Assembly: GCA_964487395.1 (NCBI GenBank)
Contig: CAZAQH010000002.1
Coordinates: 1-64,000 of the forward strand
DNA length: 64,000 bases
Reading direction: 5' to 3'
Source: RGIG8767 sp964487395
Lineage (GTDB): Bacteria; Bacillota; Clostridia; Lachnospirales; Lachnospiraceae
Position 1 is the stretch's first letter. Every line of letters begins with the position of its first letter. Below are positions 44,560-53,871 of the stretch, one piece after another. The translations under genes and the position numbers were made by a program. The notes under the pieces are model-generated. The model was not told the DNA's origin. It made no database searches and saw nothing but the letters and a program-made list of their open reading frames with translations.

Positions 44560-45243
44560 CTATTCTATATTTTGATTAACTCTTGCATAATAATATTTTG
44601 AATATGATGTTCTCTGTAAGGTTCCTGTATTTAAGATTTTTCTGATATAATCCGGCAGAAATTCATCATATTTTACCTCAAGTATATGCTGACCGGAAGG
44701 TAAAACCGGAATACCAGGAAGTACCTCGTCCCAAAAAGTCTCTGCCTCACAGGTTCCGCTTATATTCTTATCAAATGTAATTCGTACATTGCCCATTGGT
44801 TCTACAAAAGCAGTTCTCTCATATTCCACAATACACTTTGGCGATAACATACGCGTAGATGCCTGAACATACAATTTCTTTTTTAAAAATCCATCTTCCT
44901 TATTCATATCCGGAATTTCTCCACGAATATATTTCATACAGTCATCTAATGAAATTCTCTCGGATCTTTTACTTGTGTATCCACGTGTTTTGCTTTTCTG
45001 TTCAAGTTGAATCAGCGACTTATCATTATTATAAGTTCGTATTCGAAACTTTTCACGTTCATCAGTACCTATTTCATTATCACAAAGACACGAATCGCAC
45101 ATGTCATCAAAGTAAACACTTCGAATTAAATAGGCATCTTCTTCTATATGTGAATCGTGTTTCATGTAACTTTGCAGTTCTGATTGCAAACACACTATCT
45201 GTGCATCTGTCACTATGTATTTATCTTCTACACGATATTCCAT
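44560..45243 (-). CDS. VTC-domain polyphosphate polymerase-like protein
   Basis: Triphosphate-tunnel fold protein of 227 residues, matching the catalytic VTC domain that in yeast Vtc4 makes polyphosphate from ATP. Tunnel residues are visible in YRVEDKYIV, IRSVYFDD, EREKFRIRTY (paired Arg), IQLEQKSK and the late VEYERTAF. It has no membrane helix of its own, unlike Vtc4, but DUF4956, a membrane protein, follows by 12 bases. Located between cotH and DUF4956. Activity is inferred from the fold. Confidence 0.87.
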   Translation of the reverse strand: MEYRVEDKYIVTDAQIVCLQSELQSYMKHDSHIEEDAYLIRSVYFDDMCDSCLCDNEIGTDEREKFRIRTYNNDKSLIQLEQKSKTRGYTSKRSERISLDDCMKYIRGEIPDMNKEDGFLKKKLYVQASTRMLSPKCIVEYERTAFVEPMGNVRITFDKNISGTCEAETFWDEVLPGIPVLPSGQHILEVKYDEFLPDYIRKILNTGTLQRTSYSKYYYARVNQNIE

Positions 45244-45272
45244 GCATTTCTCCTATATTTATTTTCTGATAA

Positions 45273-47120
45273 CTACGGCTGCTTGTAAACAAATACTGTT
45301 TCTTCTTTTATCAGTAAATTCTCCGTTGTCTGTTGTCCCGTAATTTCCTCACACCATATACTATCAGAGACATCCTGCACAACAGGTAACTCACCTATGG
45401 CTTTTCCATCTTCTATGTAACGCACCTCATATACAAAATCATCTTTCATGAACTTAACAATATGATGTTCCTGGTCGTCTATCCACACTGAATCAAGAAA
45501 TTGCTTTCTTTTTTCTATGAAATCCGTAAGTTCTTTAAAACTTGTCTCTCTGTCTGTAAAATAAGGATTGCTCTCATACTCTTCCTGCCATCTGATATAA
45601 TCCATATCGGCAGATTTATTTAGCATCTCTTTATAATAATTAATTTCCTCTGTCGACTGCTTCATAAGATATGGAGCCACTCTATCCTCGTAATAGTCTA
45701 TGATTAAATCATAAAATTCTTCTTTTTCGTATAATGCATCAAACCAGTTCGTAGAAAAATCATGTACGGATAATTTACTGATGCCTTCCGGATCAGAGGA
45801 AAAATATTCCATCCATTCAAGATAATTGCCAAAAGTCATATCAAAGTCCCAGCCGGGGCCTGCAAATATATGTCCGTTTATTGTATCCGAATCCTTGTAA
45901 AAAAAAGAACTCGAAACACCTGCATCATAATTTTTACTTACTTCTTCAGTTAGATATTTTTTAACAAAAGATTCTATATCTATGTATTCTGTATATTTTT
46001 TCCCTGTAGCAGAATTAATTCCGTCTTCTGCTAATATGGCTTCTTCCACTTCATTACAATATCCTGAAATATAATCAATCTGTTCCACGGAACAAAATCC
46101 CGGCGATTTTACAATGAAATGTTCACTATGATTTGTCACAAAACTACTTGGAGTTTCTTCATATTCCAGATGATAACGATCTCCAAATTCACGCTCTATT
46201 AAATAGCCACCGGTAATATCACTTGGCAAAACATCCAGAACTTTAGCTTTTTTATTACCTGTTTTATAAGTTGCAAATGAATTGTAATCATATTTATTAT
46301 AGATTTGGTTCATCTGCTCTTCTAAGTTAGTAATCGCAATCCGCTGTGGTCCAATCTCAATTTGGTCACAGAGATAATAATTACCCTGATATTCACCATT
46401 TATATACAAATCTACAAATTGCCCTCTGCCTGTATGTAAAACACCTAACTCTTCTTCCATTCCTTTTACAATATCATTACGAATCAAGGTTGGGTCCGAT
46501 GCATTAGCTACCAGAACATAATCTTTTCCTACCGGCAGTCCAAGCAGGGAATGCTCTGTTTTGATAGAAATAGTGAAGGGTTTTTTCTCATAATTATTCC
46601 AGGAATAATTGCCTCTACCCTTAATAAAATCAAGTCCTGTATTATAGTCAGTCTCACCTTCAGCGGTCTTTACACTAATCTTTCCATTTTCTTTATTATT
46701 CTTGTCGGCAAGAATATTCGTAAGGCCACCGGAATCCGTTGTAATAAACACAGATGGTAGATTTTCGGACTTCATAATATATAAAACAAAGGATGTTCCA
46801 TCTTTTTTAAATGTACAATTTATCTCTTTATTTATTGGCAGATTAGCAAGCGACGTTTTATGTTTAATTAATTCACCACGATCCGTTATCGTAAATTTGT
46901 CCGAATAATTGGTTAAATGCATATCTGCTAACTCTGCATATGAAGGCAAAAATAAATAATATGTACCGTCTTTTTCCCATGTATCTATTGTCTCGTCCTT
47001 AATTGAGAAATAAAGAGTCTTTTGACCGGAGGCCAGACTATCACGATTATCGACCATTATTATTACAATAAGCCCGATAACGGATAGAAGAATTAAAAAA
47101 CCTTTAAAAATATTTCGCAT
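45273..47120 (-). CDS. CotH kinase family protein, membrane-anchored
   Basis: A 615-residue protein with an N-terminal anchor or signal (about 4-24), then a beta-rich domain (about 30-140), then the CotH kinase-like domain (about 150-480): GRGNYSWNNYEKKPF, DYVLVANASDPTLIRN, VDLYINGEYQGNYYLCDQI and the metal-binding GPGWDFDMTFGN. CotH phosphorylates spore coat proteins in Bacillus; in non-spore proteins the target is unknown. It lies 18 bases after the Dabb gene and 29 before the VTC gene. An outside location is predicted. Confidence 0.88.
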   Translation of the reverse strand: MRNIFKGFLILLSVIGLIVIIMVDNRDSLASGQKTLYFSIKDETIDTWEKDGTYYLFLPSYAELADMHLTNYSDKFTITDRGELIKHKTSLANLPINKEINCTFKKDGTSFVLYIMKSENLPSVFITTDSGGLTNILADKNNKENGKISVKTAEGETDYNTGLDFIKGRGNYSWNNYEKKPFTISIKTEHSLLGLPVGKDYVLVANASDPTLIRNDIVKGMEEELGVLHTGRGQFVDLYINGEYQGNYYLCDQIEIGPQRIAITNLEEQMNQIYNKYDYNSFATYKTGNKKAKVLDVLPSDITGGYLIEREFGDRYHLEYEETPSSFVTNHSEHFIVKSPGFCSVEQIDYISGYCNEVEEAILAEDGINSATGKKYTEYIDIESFVKKYLTEEVSKNYDAGVSSSFFYKDSDTINGHIFAGPGWDFDMTFGNYLEWMEYFSSDPEGISKLSVHDFSTNWFDALYEKEEFYDLIIDYYEDRVAPYLMKQSTEEINYYKEMLNKSADMDYIRWQEEYESNPYFTDRETSFKELTDFIEKRKQFLDSVWIDDQEHHIVKFMKDDFVYEVRYIEDGKAIGELPVVQDVSDSIWCEEITGQQTTENLLIKEETVFVYKQP

Positions 47121-47138
47121 TCGTATCCTTATCTTTCG

Positions 47139-47441
47139 TTAGTTTTCGTAATCCATACACATTCTGGTAGCCATATTGGGTCTCACAACGGTAGTTGCCA
47201 CTTCAACATGCAGCGGATTTACTGTATAAGCATTAAGCGAAGCTTCATCTGTAAATGTAGAATCTAACATCAGGTCAGCATTAGATGTTGGCAGCATTTC
47301 AATTTGTACATGAATTTTCTGCAGTCCGTCAATTTTTCCCATAAGACCTTCTAATCCCTGTTTTACATTCTGTTTGATTATCTTTTTTTCTTCTTCTGTC
47401 TTATCTTCTTTAATTTTCCATAGAATAATATGATGTACCAT
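47139..47441 (-). CDS. Dabb (stress-responsive alpha/beta barrel) domain protein
   Basis: A 100-residue dimeric ferredoxin-like barrel protein. It begins MVHHIILWKIKEDKTEEE, and the central MLDSTFTDEASLNAYTVNPLHVEV is the typical Dabb end-of-barrel signature (HxxVA). Function in most bacteria is unknown; some relatives act in polyketide cyclisation. It sits 11 bases after sufB and 18 before cotH within the packed minus-strand run. Confidence 0.9.
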   Translation of the reverse strand: MVHHIILWKIKEDKTEEEKKIIKQNVKQGLEGLMGKIDGLQKIHVQIEMLPTSNADLMLDSTFTDEASLNAYTVNPLHVEVATTVVRPNMATRMCMDYEN

Positions 47442-47452
47442 TTATGTCTCCT

Positions 47453-48370
47453 TTATTTTAAAAATCCATTTACAATTTGTTCTTCTGCTTCTGCTTCTGT
47501 CAAACCAAGTGTCATAAGTTTAATCAACTGTTCGCCTGCAATTTTGCCAATTGCAGCTTCATGAATCAGACTGGCATCCACATTATTGGCTGTAAGTTCC
47601 GGAATTGCCGTTACACTTGCACTATCCATTATAATGGCATCACATTCCGTATGTCCATTACATTCATTATTTCCATTTATGACTGATAAAAATTTCTGAT
47701 GTGAATTGTTCTTGGCAACGGATCTTGAAACAACATTGGCACTGCATCCCTCTCCATCCATATCAACCGTAAAATCAGTTTCTGCATACTGATTGCCATG
47801 TGTCATTATTTTTTCATGGATAATCAAAGTGGCATGATCTCCTAACTGTCCTTTTGTAATACGCTTAGTGGAATCGATACCCTTAATCTGAGCCGTCTCC
47901 ATTTCCATGTAAGCGCCTTCTTTTAAATTGACAATAGTAGTAGGATTCATAAGATTTTGTCCATTACCATCGCCTTCTCCATAATGCTTTTCGATATATT
48001 TTACCTTGGCATTTTTTTCAAGAAAAAAACTGTGAATTCCATCATGCCCCGAATCCTGGTCACCACAATTGTGAATGCCACATCCTGCTACAATCGTAAC
48101 ATCCGCATTTTCTCCAATGTAAAAATCGTTGTATACCAAATCATTTAATCCCGTCTCGCTGATAATAACCGGAATATGAACGCTTTCATTTTTAGTACCC
48201 GGTGCGATAATAATATCAATACCCGGTTTATCTTCCTTGGTTACAATATTTATATTAGCTGTCGTATTACGACTGTTCAATTTTCCATTTTCACGAATAT
48301 TATATGCTCCGGTCGGCACTCCATGGATATCCGCTATTTCTTCTAATAGATTTTTCTGTATTGCATCCAT
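47453..48370 (-). CDS. SufB/SufD-type Fe-S scaffold protein
   Basis: A 305-residue beta-helix protein of the SufB/SufD family, shorter than SufB (about 470) or SufD (about 420). Features: SETGLNDLVYNDFYIGENADVTIVAGCGIHNCG and the C-terminal VTAIPELTANNVDASLIHEAAIGKI, in which the Glu and His of the SufB core fit the scaffold. Length and a lone sufC partner resemble the minimal SMS (SmsBC) system. sufC ends 17 bases upstream. No sufS or sufU is beside it, so sulphur supply must come from elsewhere. Confidence 0.88.
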   Translation of the reverse strand: MDAIQKNLLEEIADIHGVPTGAYNIRENGKLNSRNTTANINIVTKEDKPGIDIIIAPGTKNESVHIPVIISETGLNDLVYNDFYIGENADVTIVAGCGIHNCGDQDSGHDGIHSFFLEKNAKVKYIEKHYGEGDGNGQNLMNPTTIVNLKEGAYMEMETAQIKGIDSTKRITKGQLGDHATLIIHEKIMTHGNQYAETDFTVDMDGEGCSANVVSRSVAKNNSHQKFLSVINGNNECNGHTECDAIIMDSASVTAIPELTANNVDASLIHEAAIGKIAGEQLIKLMTLGLTEAEAEEQIVNGFLK

Positions 48371-48387
48371 AGTTATTCCTCTTTCTA

Positions 48388-49131
48388 TTAATTGTTCTTA
48401 TCTAACAATACGTCACAAGTACTGCCACCTGCTGTTGCCAGCAATTTGGGGAGAATTTCTTCTTTTGTTCCTATCCCATCAACTTTACCATCTGCAATAA
48501 TGATGACTTTATCTGCTATATTTAATATTCTTTCCTGATGAGAAATAATAAGAATAGAGCCATTTATTTTATCATGCATTTTTTCAAACACATTAATCAG
48601 GCTGTTAAAGCTCCATAAATCAATTCCTGCCTCAGGCTCGTCAAAAATAGAAAATTTAGTCCCTCTTGCTATAATCATAGCAATCTCTATTCTCTTTAAT
48701 TCGCCACCCGAAAGACTTGCGTTCACTTCTCGATTAATATAATCCCTTGCACAAAGTCCGACTTCTGACAAAATATTGCAGGCTTCTTTTACACTGGTAC
48801 TCTTGCCAGCTGCCAAAGTGAGTAAATCCTTAACTGTCAGTCCTTTAAAACGAACCGGCTGCTGAAATGCATAACTGATTCCCTTCTGTGCACGTTGCGT
48901 AATGGATAAATCCGTAATGTCTTCTCCATCCAGTAAAATTGTTCCTGAAGTCGGTTTGATAATACCTGCCACAATCTTGGCAAGTGTTGATTTACCGCCG
49001 CCATTAGGACCTGTTATTGCGACAAAACGTTCATCTATTTTCAGATTAACATCTTTTAGTATTCCTTTATTTTCCAGAACACTTTTTGTTTCATCCTGTA
49101 CTTCGTACCAAATATTTTGTAACTCCAGCAT
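48388..49131 (-). CDS. sufC: SufC-type ABC ATPase
   Basis: A 247-residue ABC ATPase of the SufC type without a transporter partner. Walker A is GPNGGGKST (about 39-47), the Q-loop lies in SYAFQQPVRF, the signature is LSGGELKR (near 141), Walker B is FSIFDEPEAGID (near 160) and the H-loop is ISHQ. The DEPEAGID form with Asp and Glu is typical of SufC. Neighbour sufB begins 17 bases downstream. Energises Fe-S assembly on the SufB/D-type scaffold. Confidence 0.9.
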   Translation of the reverse strand: MLELQNIWYEVQDETKSVLENKGILKDVNLKIDERFVAITGPNGGGKSTLAKIVAGIIKPTSGTILLDGEDITDLSITQRAQKGISYAFQQPVRFKGLTVKDLLTLAAGKSTSVKEACNILSEVGLCARDYINREVNASLSGGELKRIEIAMIIARGTKFSIFDEPEAGIDLWSFNSLINVFEKMHDKINGSILIISHQERILNIADKVIIIADGKVDGIGTKEEILPKLLATAGGSTCDVLLDKNN

Positions 49132-49148
49132 TATTCTGCCTCCATTTC

Positions 49149-49718
49149 CTACTGCACTTTATCTTTTTTCTTAATTAAAAATCCAAAAGCACAACCGCAA
49201 AGTCCACCTATTATATGAGTAAAATGAGAAACATTATCTTCTGTAAACACTCCAGCATAGATTTCTTGTCCCAAATACAATACAAGAACCAGAATTAATG
49301 TAAGTGGAATTCTTCCATCTGAAAAGCCCACCATGGAAGATAGTACAATTAATAAAAACACAAGACCACTTGCTCCTAACAATGCCGTATTGGGAAAAAT
49401 CAGCATATTAATAAGTCCTGTTACAAAAGCTGTGATAGCCATCATAATTACAAGCAGGATACTTCCATATCGTTCTTCAACCATTGGACCTAATAACAAT
49501 ATCATCATCATATTGCCTACATAATGTTCCAAATTAGCATGACCAAGAACATGACCAAATAAACGAATATATGTAAAAAGATCACTAAAAGGTGCCCTAT
49601 AAACACTAAATAATAAAGCATTGGTATATCCTCTGGTCACCCAGTTTAGAAACAATGTCAGCAAAGAAATAATTGCAAATGTTAAAATGACCGGTGAATT
49701 ATATTGTATCTTTTTCAT
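49149..49718 (-). CDS. rhomboid family intramembrane serine protease
   Basis: A 189-residue membrane protein with about six helices. The catalytic dyad is Ser117 in LLGASGLV and His168 in SHFTHIIGG. ERYGS with HxxEHYVGNMMM earlier (about 60-72) matches the rhomboid oxyanion region. Substrates unknown. The start at 49718 is supported by GAGG eight bases before. It is the first gene of the packed run rhomboid-sufC-sufB-Dabb-cotH-VTC-DUF4956 with gaps of only 11-29 bases. Confidence 0.9.
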   Translation of the reverse strand: MKKIQYNSPVILTFAIISLLTLFLNWVTRGYTNALLFSVYRAPFSDLFTYIRLFGHVLGHANLEHYVGNMMMILLLGPMVEERYGSILLVIMMAITAFVTGLINMLIFPNTALLGASGLVFLLIVLSSMVGFSDGRIPLTLILVLVLYLGQEIYAGVFTEDNVSHFTHIIGGLCGCAFGFLIKKKDKVQ

Positions 49719-49814
49719 TCTTTTTCCTCATTTTATTATAAAATTATACTTGTTTATTCTATCACACCATCCTACTTTTTCCAATTATAATCCCAGTTTA
49801 TTTATCCATAATAT

Positions 49815-49842
49815 AAAAAAACAGGACTTGCATCCTTTTTTT
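49815..49842 (-). terminator. short terminator after NlpC/P60 gene
   Basis: Minus strand AAAAAGGA, TGCAAG, TCCTG followed by TTTTTTT. Only four G-C-rich pairs plus A-T flanks, so strength is uncertain. Confidence 0.5.
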
Positions 49843-49848
49843 TGTAGA

Positions 49849-51153
49849 TTATACAATTCTTCTGATACCTAATATTGTTCTGTAATCGGCGTTAGATGTT
49901 TTGATTCCTTCTTTTTTATTGCTTGCATGTACTACTTTTCCATTGCCCGTATATATCGCAATATGTCCGGAATACCAAACCAGGTCTCCTGCTCTGGCAT
50001 TATCCAATCCATCAACACTTTTTCCTGATTTACCCTGTTCACCAGAGGTTCTTGGAAGCGAAATTCCAAAATGAGCATATACACTCATAACAAATCCTAA
50101 ACAATCCGTCCCGTTCGTCAGACTTGTACCACCATATACATATGGATTGCCAATAAACTGCATACCGTAACTTGCTATCTGCTGTCCTAAGTCTGCATCA
50201 CTGCTTGTGGATTCCGTCTGCGTTGTCGTCTGTGAGGATGAACTATTCTGTGACGAAGTGTTTTGCGATGCCGTATCTTTTTTGGGTGTAGAAGATGCCT
50301 GCGCCTTTTTATCTGCTTCTTTTTTTGCTGCTTCTTTTTTTGCTGCTTCTTTTTCCTGTATGGCTTTTCTGGCTGCTTCCTCTGCCTTTTTACGTTCTGC
50401 TTCTTTTTCCAAACGTATCCGTTCTTCTTCAGCAGATTCTGCTTTTACATTTTCTGTATATACATTTAAGTAATCTGTCGAAACGTAACCGTCGCCTTCT
50501 TCTATAGAAACCTTTACCCAGCCATCTACTTCTTCCTGTACCGATAGAATATCTCCACCCGGAACCAGTCCTAATACGATAGATTCTGTGGTCGCTTCTT
50601 CTCTGACTTTAAGAGTTGTAGTAGTAACCTCGGCCAGACGCGTTCCTACTTCATCTGCTCTTATGCGTGCCGCTTCACCCGTTAATACATATTCCGCTTT
50701 TACGTATCCCTGTACACTTCCGTATTCAATATAAAGCCAGTCCTGCGGCTCTTCAAGAAGTGTTCCTACGGAATTGTCATATAACTTGCCAAGTATTTCC
50801 CCATCTTCTCCTGGGATACTTCTTATGTTTACATAATTATTGACATCCGCAATAATCAATGTGCCTATCAGGCTTTCTTGTTGTTCTTCTTCGACTGTTT
50901 GTATTTCTGTTTCAGCCACTTCTTCCGTTTCCGGTTCCATAGTCTGTTCTGTTTCCGGATTTTCTGTAACGCTTCTGGCTTTTTCAATCTCCGGTATATC
51001 CGGTACTTCATCCAGTATAAATGCTGCACCGCTTCTTACATCCGTATTTCCACTGGCAGCTTCTATTTGCGGATAAAATTCAAACCCGGCAAATGTTGAA
51101 AACATTGTAACGATACTCATTACACATATCAGCTTCCATTTTCTCTTTTTCAT
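49849..51153 (-). CDS. secreted NlpC/P60 peptidoglycan hydrolase with two SH3 domains
   Basis: Exported endopeptidase cutting within peptidoglycan stem peptides. A 434-residue protein with signal peptide (about 1-30), acidic Glu/Thr linker (about 55-90), two SH3 domains (about 98-155 and 165-230), a Glu/Ala/Lys coiled coil (about 238-290, partly encoded by a 15-base tandem repeat), a Ser/Thr/Gln linker, and the NlpC/P60 domain (about 325-434) with Cys351 in GTDCLGF, His397 in SGHIAIY and His409 in VVHAS. A WalR-like box lies 19 bases before the start. Confidence 0.93.
   Translation of the reverse strand: MKKRKWKLICVMSIVTMFSTFAGFEFYPQIEAASGNTDVRSGAAFILDEVPDIPEIEKARSVTENPETEQTMEPETEEVAETEIQTVEEEQQESLIGTLIIADVNNYVNIRSIPGEDGEILGKLYDNSVGTLLEEPQDWLYIEYGSVQGYVKAEYVLTGEAARIRADEVGTRLAEVTTTTLKVREEATTESIVLGLVPGGDILSVQEEVDGWVKVSIEEGDGYVSTDYLNVYTENVKAESAEEERIRLEKEAERKKAEEAARKAIQEKEAAKKEAAKKEADKKAQASSTPKKDTASQNTSSQNSSSSQTTTQTESTSSDADLGQQIASYGMQFIGNPYVYGGTSLTNGTDCLGFVMSVYAHFGISLPRTSGEQGKSGKSVDGLDNARAGDLVWYSGHIAIYTGNGKVVHASNKKEGIKTSNADYRTILGIRRIV
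50313..50357. repeat. 15-base tandem repeat within NlpC/P60 gene
   Basis: Three units of CTGCTTCTTTTTTTG (third partly diverged) encoding KEAAK steps of the coiled coil on the minus strand. Each unit contains a run of seven T, a slippage-prone tract; a unit gain or loss stays in frame. Confidence 0.75.
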
Positions 51154-51171
51154 ATTCTCTCCTCCAATAAA

Positions 51172-51188
51172 TGTTACGTAATTGTTAC
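51172..51188 (+). promoter_or_regulatory. WalR-like box upstream of NlpC/P60 hydrolase
   Basis: TGTTAC-GTAAT-TGTTAC, a perfect TGTWAH-N5-TGTWAH match, 19-35 bases before the start codon of the hydrolase gene. Same relative position as the box before the M23 peptidase. Confidence 0.5.
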
Positions 51189-51258
51189 AAATATTACATT
51201 ATTTTATCGGATTTAGAAATAGAAAAAGGGCTGGTAATTACTGGTATTTAGTTAGAAT

Positions 51259-52008
51259 CTATTCTACTGCATAATTCAAACGGACAGTAATACTAGCAGT
51301 TTTCGCACGTGAGTATGTATTAAAGGTTCCACCATAGCTGTATTCTTCATCTGAAGAATTCTGTGCTGTAATCTGGAATACTCCAAGACTTGCATCTAAA
51401 AGTTTACCTGGAGTTTCACCGGTTCCATCTGCCATAATATTAATACGTTCTTTTGCATTTGCTGTTGCTTCTTCAATTAACTGTAATTTCAGTTCATCTA
51501 ATTTTGTATAGTAATATTCCGGTGAAAAAGAAGAAAATTCAACGCCGGATTCAATTAACTCTGTAATATCCCTGGATATTTTTTCTACTTTATCAACATC
51601 ATTTGATGTAACGGAAACTTCCTGATATAAATCATATCCATCCGGATAATCTCCCATTATTTCACCTTCATCATTATATCTAGTGGAATATCTCTGGCTA
51701 ATATTAACAGAACTGAATACAACCTCATCTTCAGCCACTCCATTTTTTACCAAATATTCCTTAATCATTTTTGAATCGTTTTTAATCACATCATATGCTT
51801 CTTTTGTCGTCATTCCATATGCTGAAAAACTGCCTCTCCACACAATCAAATCTGCCTCAAAATCGCAATTAGCTGAACCGGTCGCTGTAATACCACCACT
51901 TCCCGATGTCTTTTTGTAAGAAACAACACCTCCAACAAAAATCGTAACACATGCTATTGCACAGATACCTGCGATTAACGCGATAATAACGCCTTTCCAT
52001 TCTTTCAT
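51259..52008 (-). CDS. SIMPL domain-containing protein (DUF541)
   Basis: A 249-residue protein with one N-terminal anchor (about 8-30) and an outside SIMPL/DUF541 domain. Family features: ITATGSANCDFEADLIVW after the helix, KNGVAEDEVVFSSVNISQRY, GYDLYQEVSVTSNDVDKVE, and the EEATANAKERINIMADGTG helix near 175-195. BP26-type relatives form ring channels or periplasmic assemblies; function here is unknown. It lies next to the NlpC/P60 gene but with a gap of over 100 bases. Confidence 0.87.
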   Translation of the reverse strand: MKEWKGVIIALIAGICAIACVTIFVGGVVSYKKTSGSGGITATGSANCDFEADLIVWRGSFSAYGMTTKEAYDVIKNDSKMIKEYLVKNGVAEDEVVFSSVNISQRYSTRYNDEGEIMGDYPDGYDLYQEVSVTSNDVDKVEKISRDITELIESGVEFSSFSPEYYYTKLDELKLQLIEEATANAKERINIMADGTGETPGKLLDASLGVFQITAQNSSDEEYSYGGTFNTYSRAKTASITVRLNYAVE

Positions 52009-52023
52009 TTCATAATCCCCCTT

Positions 52024-53177
52024 TTATTTATTAATATCTTCTATTTTACGCTGTTGCTTTATCAGATAAAGTTCTTTATCTGCCTGAGCAATCAGTTGTC
52101 TTGCTGATACCATGTCTTCGTTAAATTCACTATATCCTATGCTGATTGACAGGTTATATTTTCTGTTTGTAGCTTCATTGTCTTCCTGCATTGCTTTTAA
52201 AATATTCTCTTTAAGATCGATAACATCCTTTTCTTTCATACATTCAAAAAGAACCACAAATTCATCGCCACCATACCGTGCTAAGAAACAATTGCGTAAT
52301 CCGCAGACCCTTTTTAAAATATCTGCCACTGTCTTTAATGCATCATCACCCTCGACATGACCATATGTATCATTAATCTTTTTGAAAAATCAATATCAAT
52401 CATCAATAGTAACAACTTATTTTTACGGCTTTGTGAACTTATACGCGATGTTAAATGTCTGGTCAGCTGATGACGGTTATTTAACTCTGTCAGCGGGTCC
52501 ATCGATATCTGATGTTCCTGCAAGGAAATAAATACAAACAAGAATGATAAACTGATTCCTGCATTTAATAACGGAATTCCCATAAAAGCGACCTGAAATG
52601 TTCCACATATAAATGGCAGGATAATAAAAGATGCCAGTGTCAATTCTTCTGTTTTTTTAACATAAGTTTTTTCTTTCAGTCCATATATAAATGCCTTAAC
52701 CGCAGAATATATAAGATAGGCATAGGAAACTAAAACCTGCAATGGATACAACCATTCCCGATGATAAACATTGTATTCATCAACAGAAAACATCCATCCT
52801 GTCCATATAGACGAAAAAGATGAAACAAACAAAACAAGTAACGGCAGAGTTGCAATGATATGTCTTGTTAACTGTTTTCTATTAGAGCAATTTAATACAC
52901 TATTATTAAATAAATACCAAGAATACCCAAGATGACCTGCCTGGAATAAATAAACAGCATTAACAAGCAAATTTAATTCATGAGAAAACGCATAATTCGT
53001 CCCATCCAGTAAGCCCCATACAAGGTCAAGCGCAAATAGCACTATTGCATTTACCAGCGTATAAACAAACAAGGTTCTCTTTCCTAAAATACTTCCCATG
53101 AACCACATTTTAAAGAGAATAATGCCCAATATGATAATACAAATCGCATTTATTTCTACATATAATGCAGCAACCAT
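52024..53177 (-). pseudogene. membrane diguanylate cyclase, one-base frameshift
   Basis: Two adjacent minus-strand frames make one gene. The first (53177-52335) has seven hydrophobic segments (about 1-215) and the beginning of a GGDEF domain (SMDPLTELNNRHQL), then breaks at LMIDIDF. The second continues with the domain: ARYGGDEFVVLFE, then LSISIGYSEF and AQADKELYLIKQ, to 52024. One extra T in the five-base T run (52385-52389) would give DIDFFKKINDTYGH, the canonical Mg-binding motif. The GGDEF signature itself is intact. The product as sequenced would be truncated and inactive. Confidence 0.85.
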
Positions 53178-53312
53178 ATATTATCTCCTCCGTAATATTG
53201 TAATTATAGCATAAAATAAAACTTTAGCACTATATAAATAATACTTCTTGATTATTTCCATTTTTGGTATTATAATCATTTTTGAAACTGATGGCTGAAA
53301 ATAAGAGGATAA

Positions 53313-53834
53313 ATGATGACACCTGAAAAAGTTTTATTAAATCCGGAACGCCTGCGTATTATACAGCATCTGACTTTACACAGCGAATCCAGTGCTAATG
53401 ACATTATTACAGCCAATAACGATATTTCACGAACCACACTGTATCGTCATTTAAATCTGTTAGAAAAATCCGGATTTATCCAAGTTGTAAAAGAAACCCA
53501 CATTCGCGGAACAATTGAAAAAAGATATTCACTAAATAAGGAAAATCCACCTTCTACGAATGCAAAAGAGATTATCACCCAGATGATGCTTGGTTTAATC
53601 AGTGATTTCAATCTCTATCTAAACCATCACAAGGAAGAGGATCTTGCAACAGATATGCTTTTATGTCAGACATCATCTATATTTATGTCAGATGAGGAAT
53701 ACCGGAATTTTTTAAAAAGTCTGTCCGAGCTTTTAGCCTCTGTGATTTATAATGAGGAAAATGAAGAGCGCAAGCTAAGACGACTTACCTTTGTATCATC
53801 ACCAACTCAGTTGCAAAAAGAAACAAAAAAATAA
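53313..53834 (+). CDS. ArsR-like winged-helix transcription regulator
   Basis: A 173-residue protein with an N-terminal winged helix (about 5-75): NPERLRIIQHLTLHSESSANDI and SRTTLYRHLNLLEKSGFIQVV, the recognition helix and wing. The C-terminal part is helical and unassigned, possibly a dimer or ligand region. It resembles the ArsR-type regulators that sit upstream of YhfC-type membrane proteins; the next gene starts 38 bases after the stop here. Either of two adjacent ATG codons could be the start. Confidence 0.85.
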   Translation: MMTPEKVLLNPERLRIIQHLTLHSESSANDIITANNDISRTTLYRHLNLLEKSGFIQVVKETHIRGTIEKRYSLNKENPPSTNAKEIITQMMLGLISDFNLYLNHHKEEDLATDMLLCQTSSIFMSDEEYRNFLKSLSELLASVIYNEENEERKLRRLTFVSSPTQLQKETKK

Positions 53835-53871
53835 AATTAATCGCACATATTTGTACAGAAATGAGGTTATT

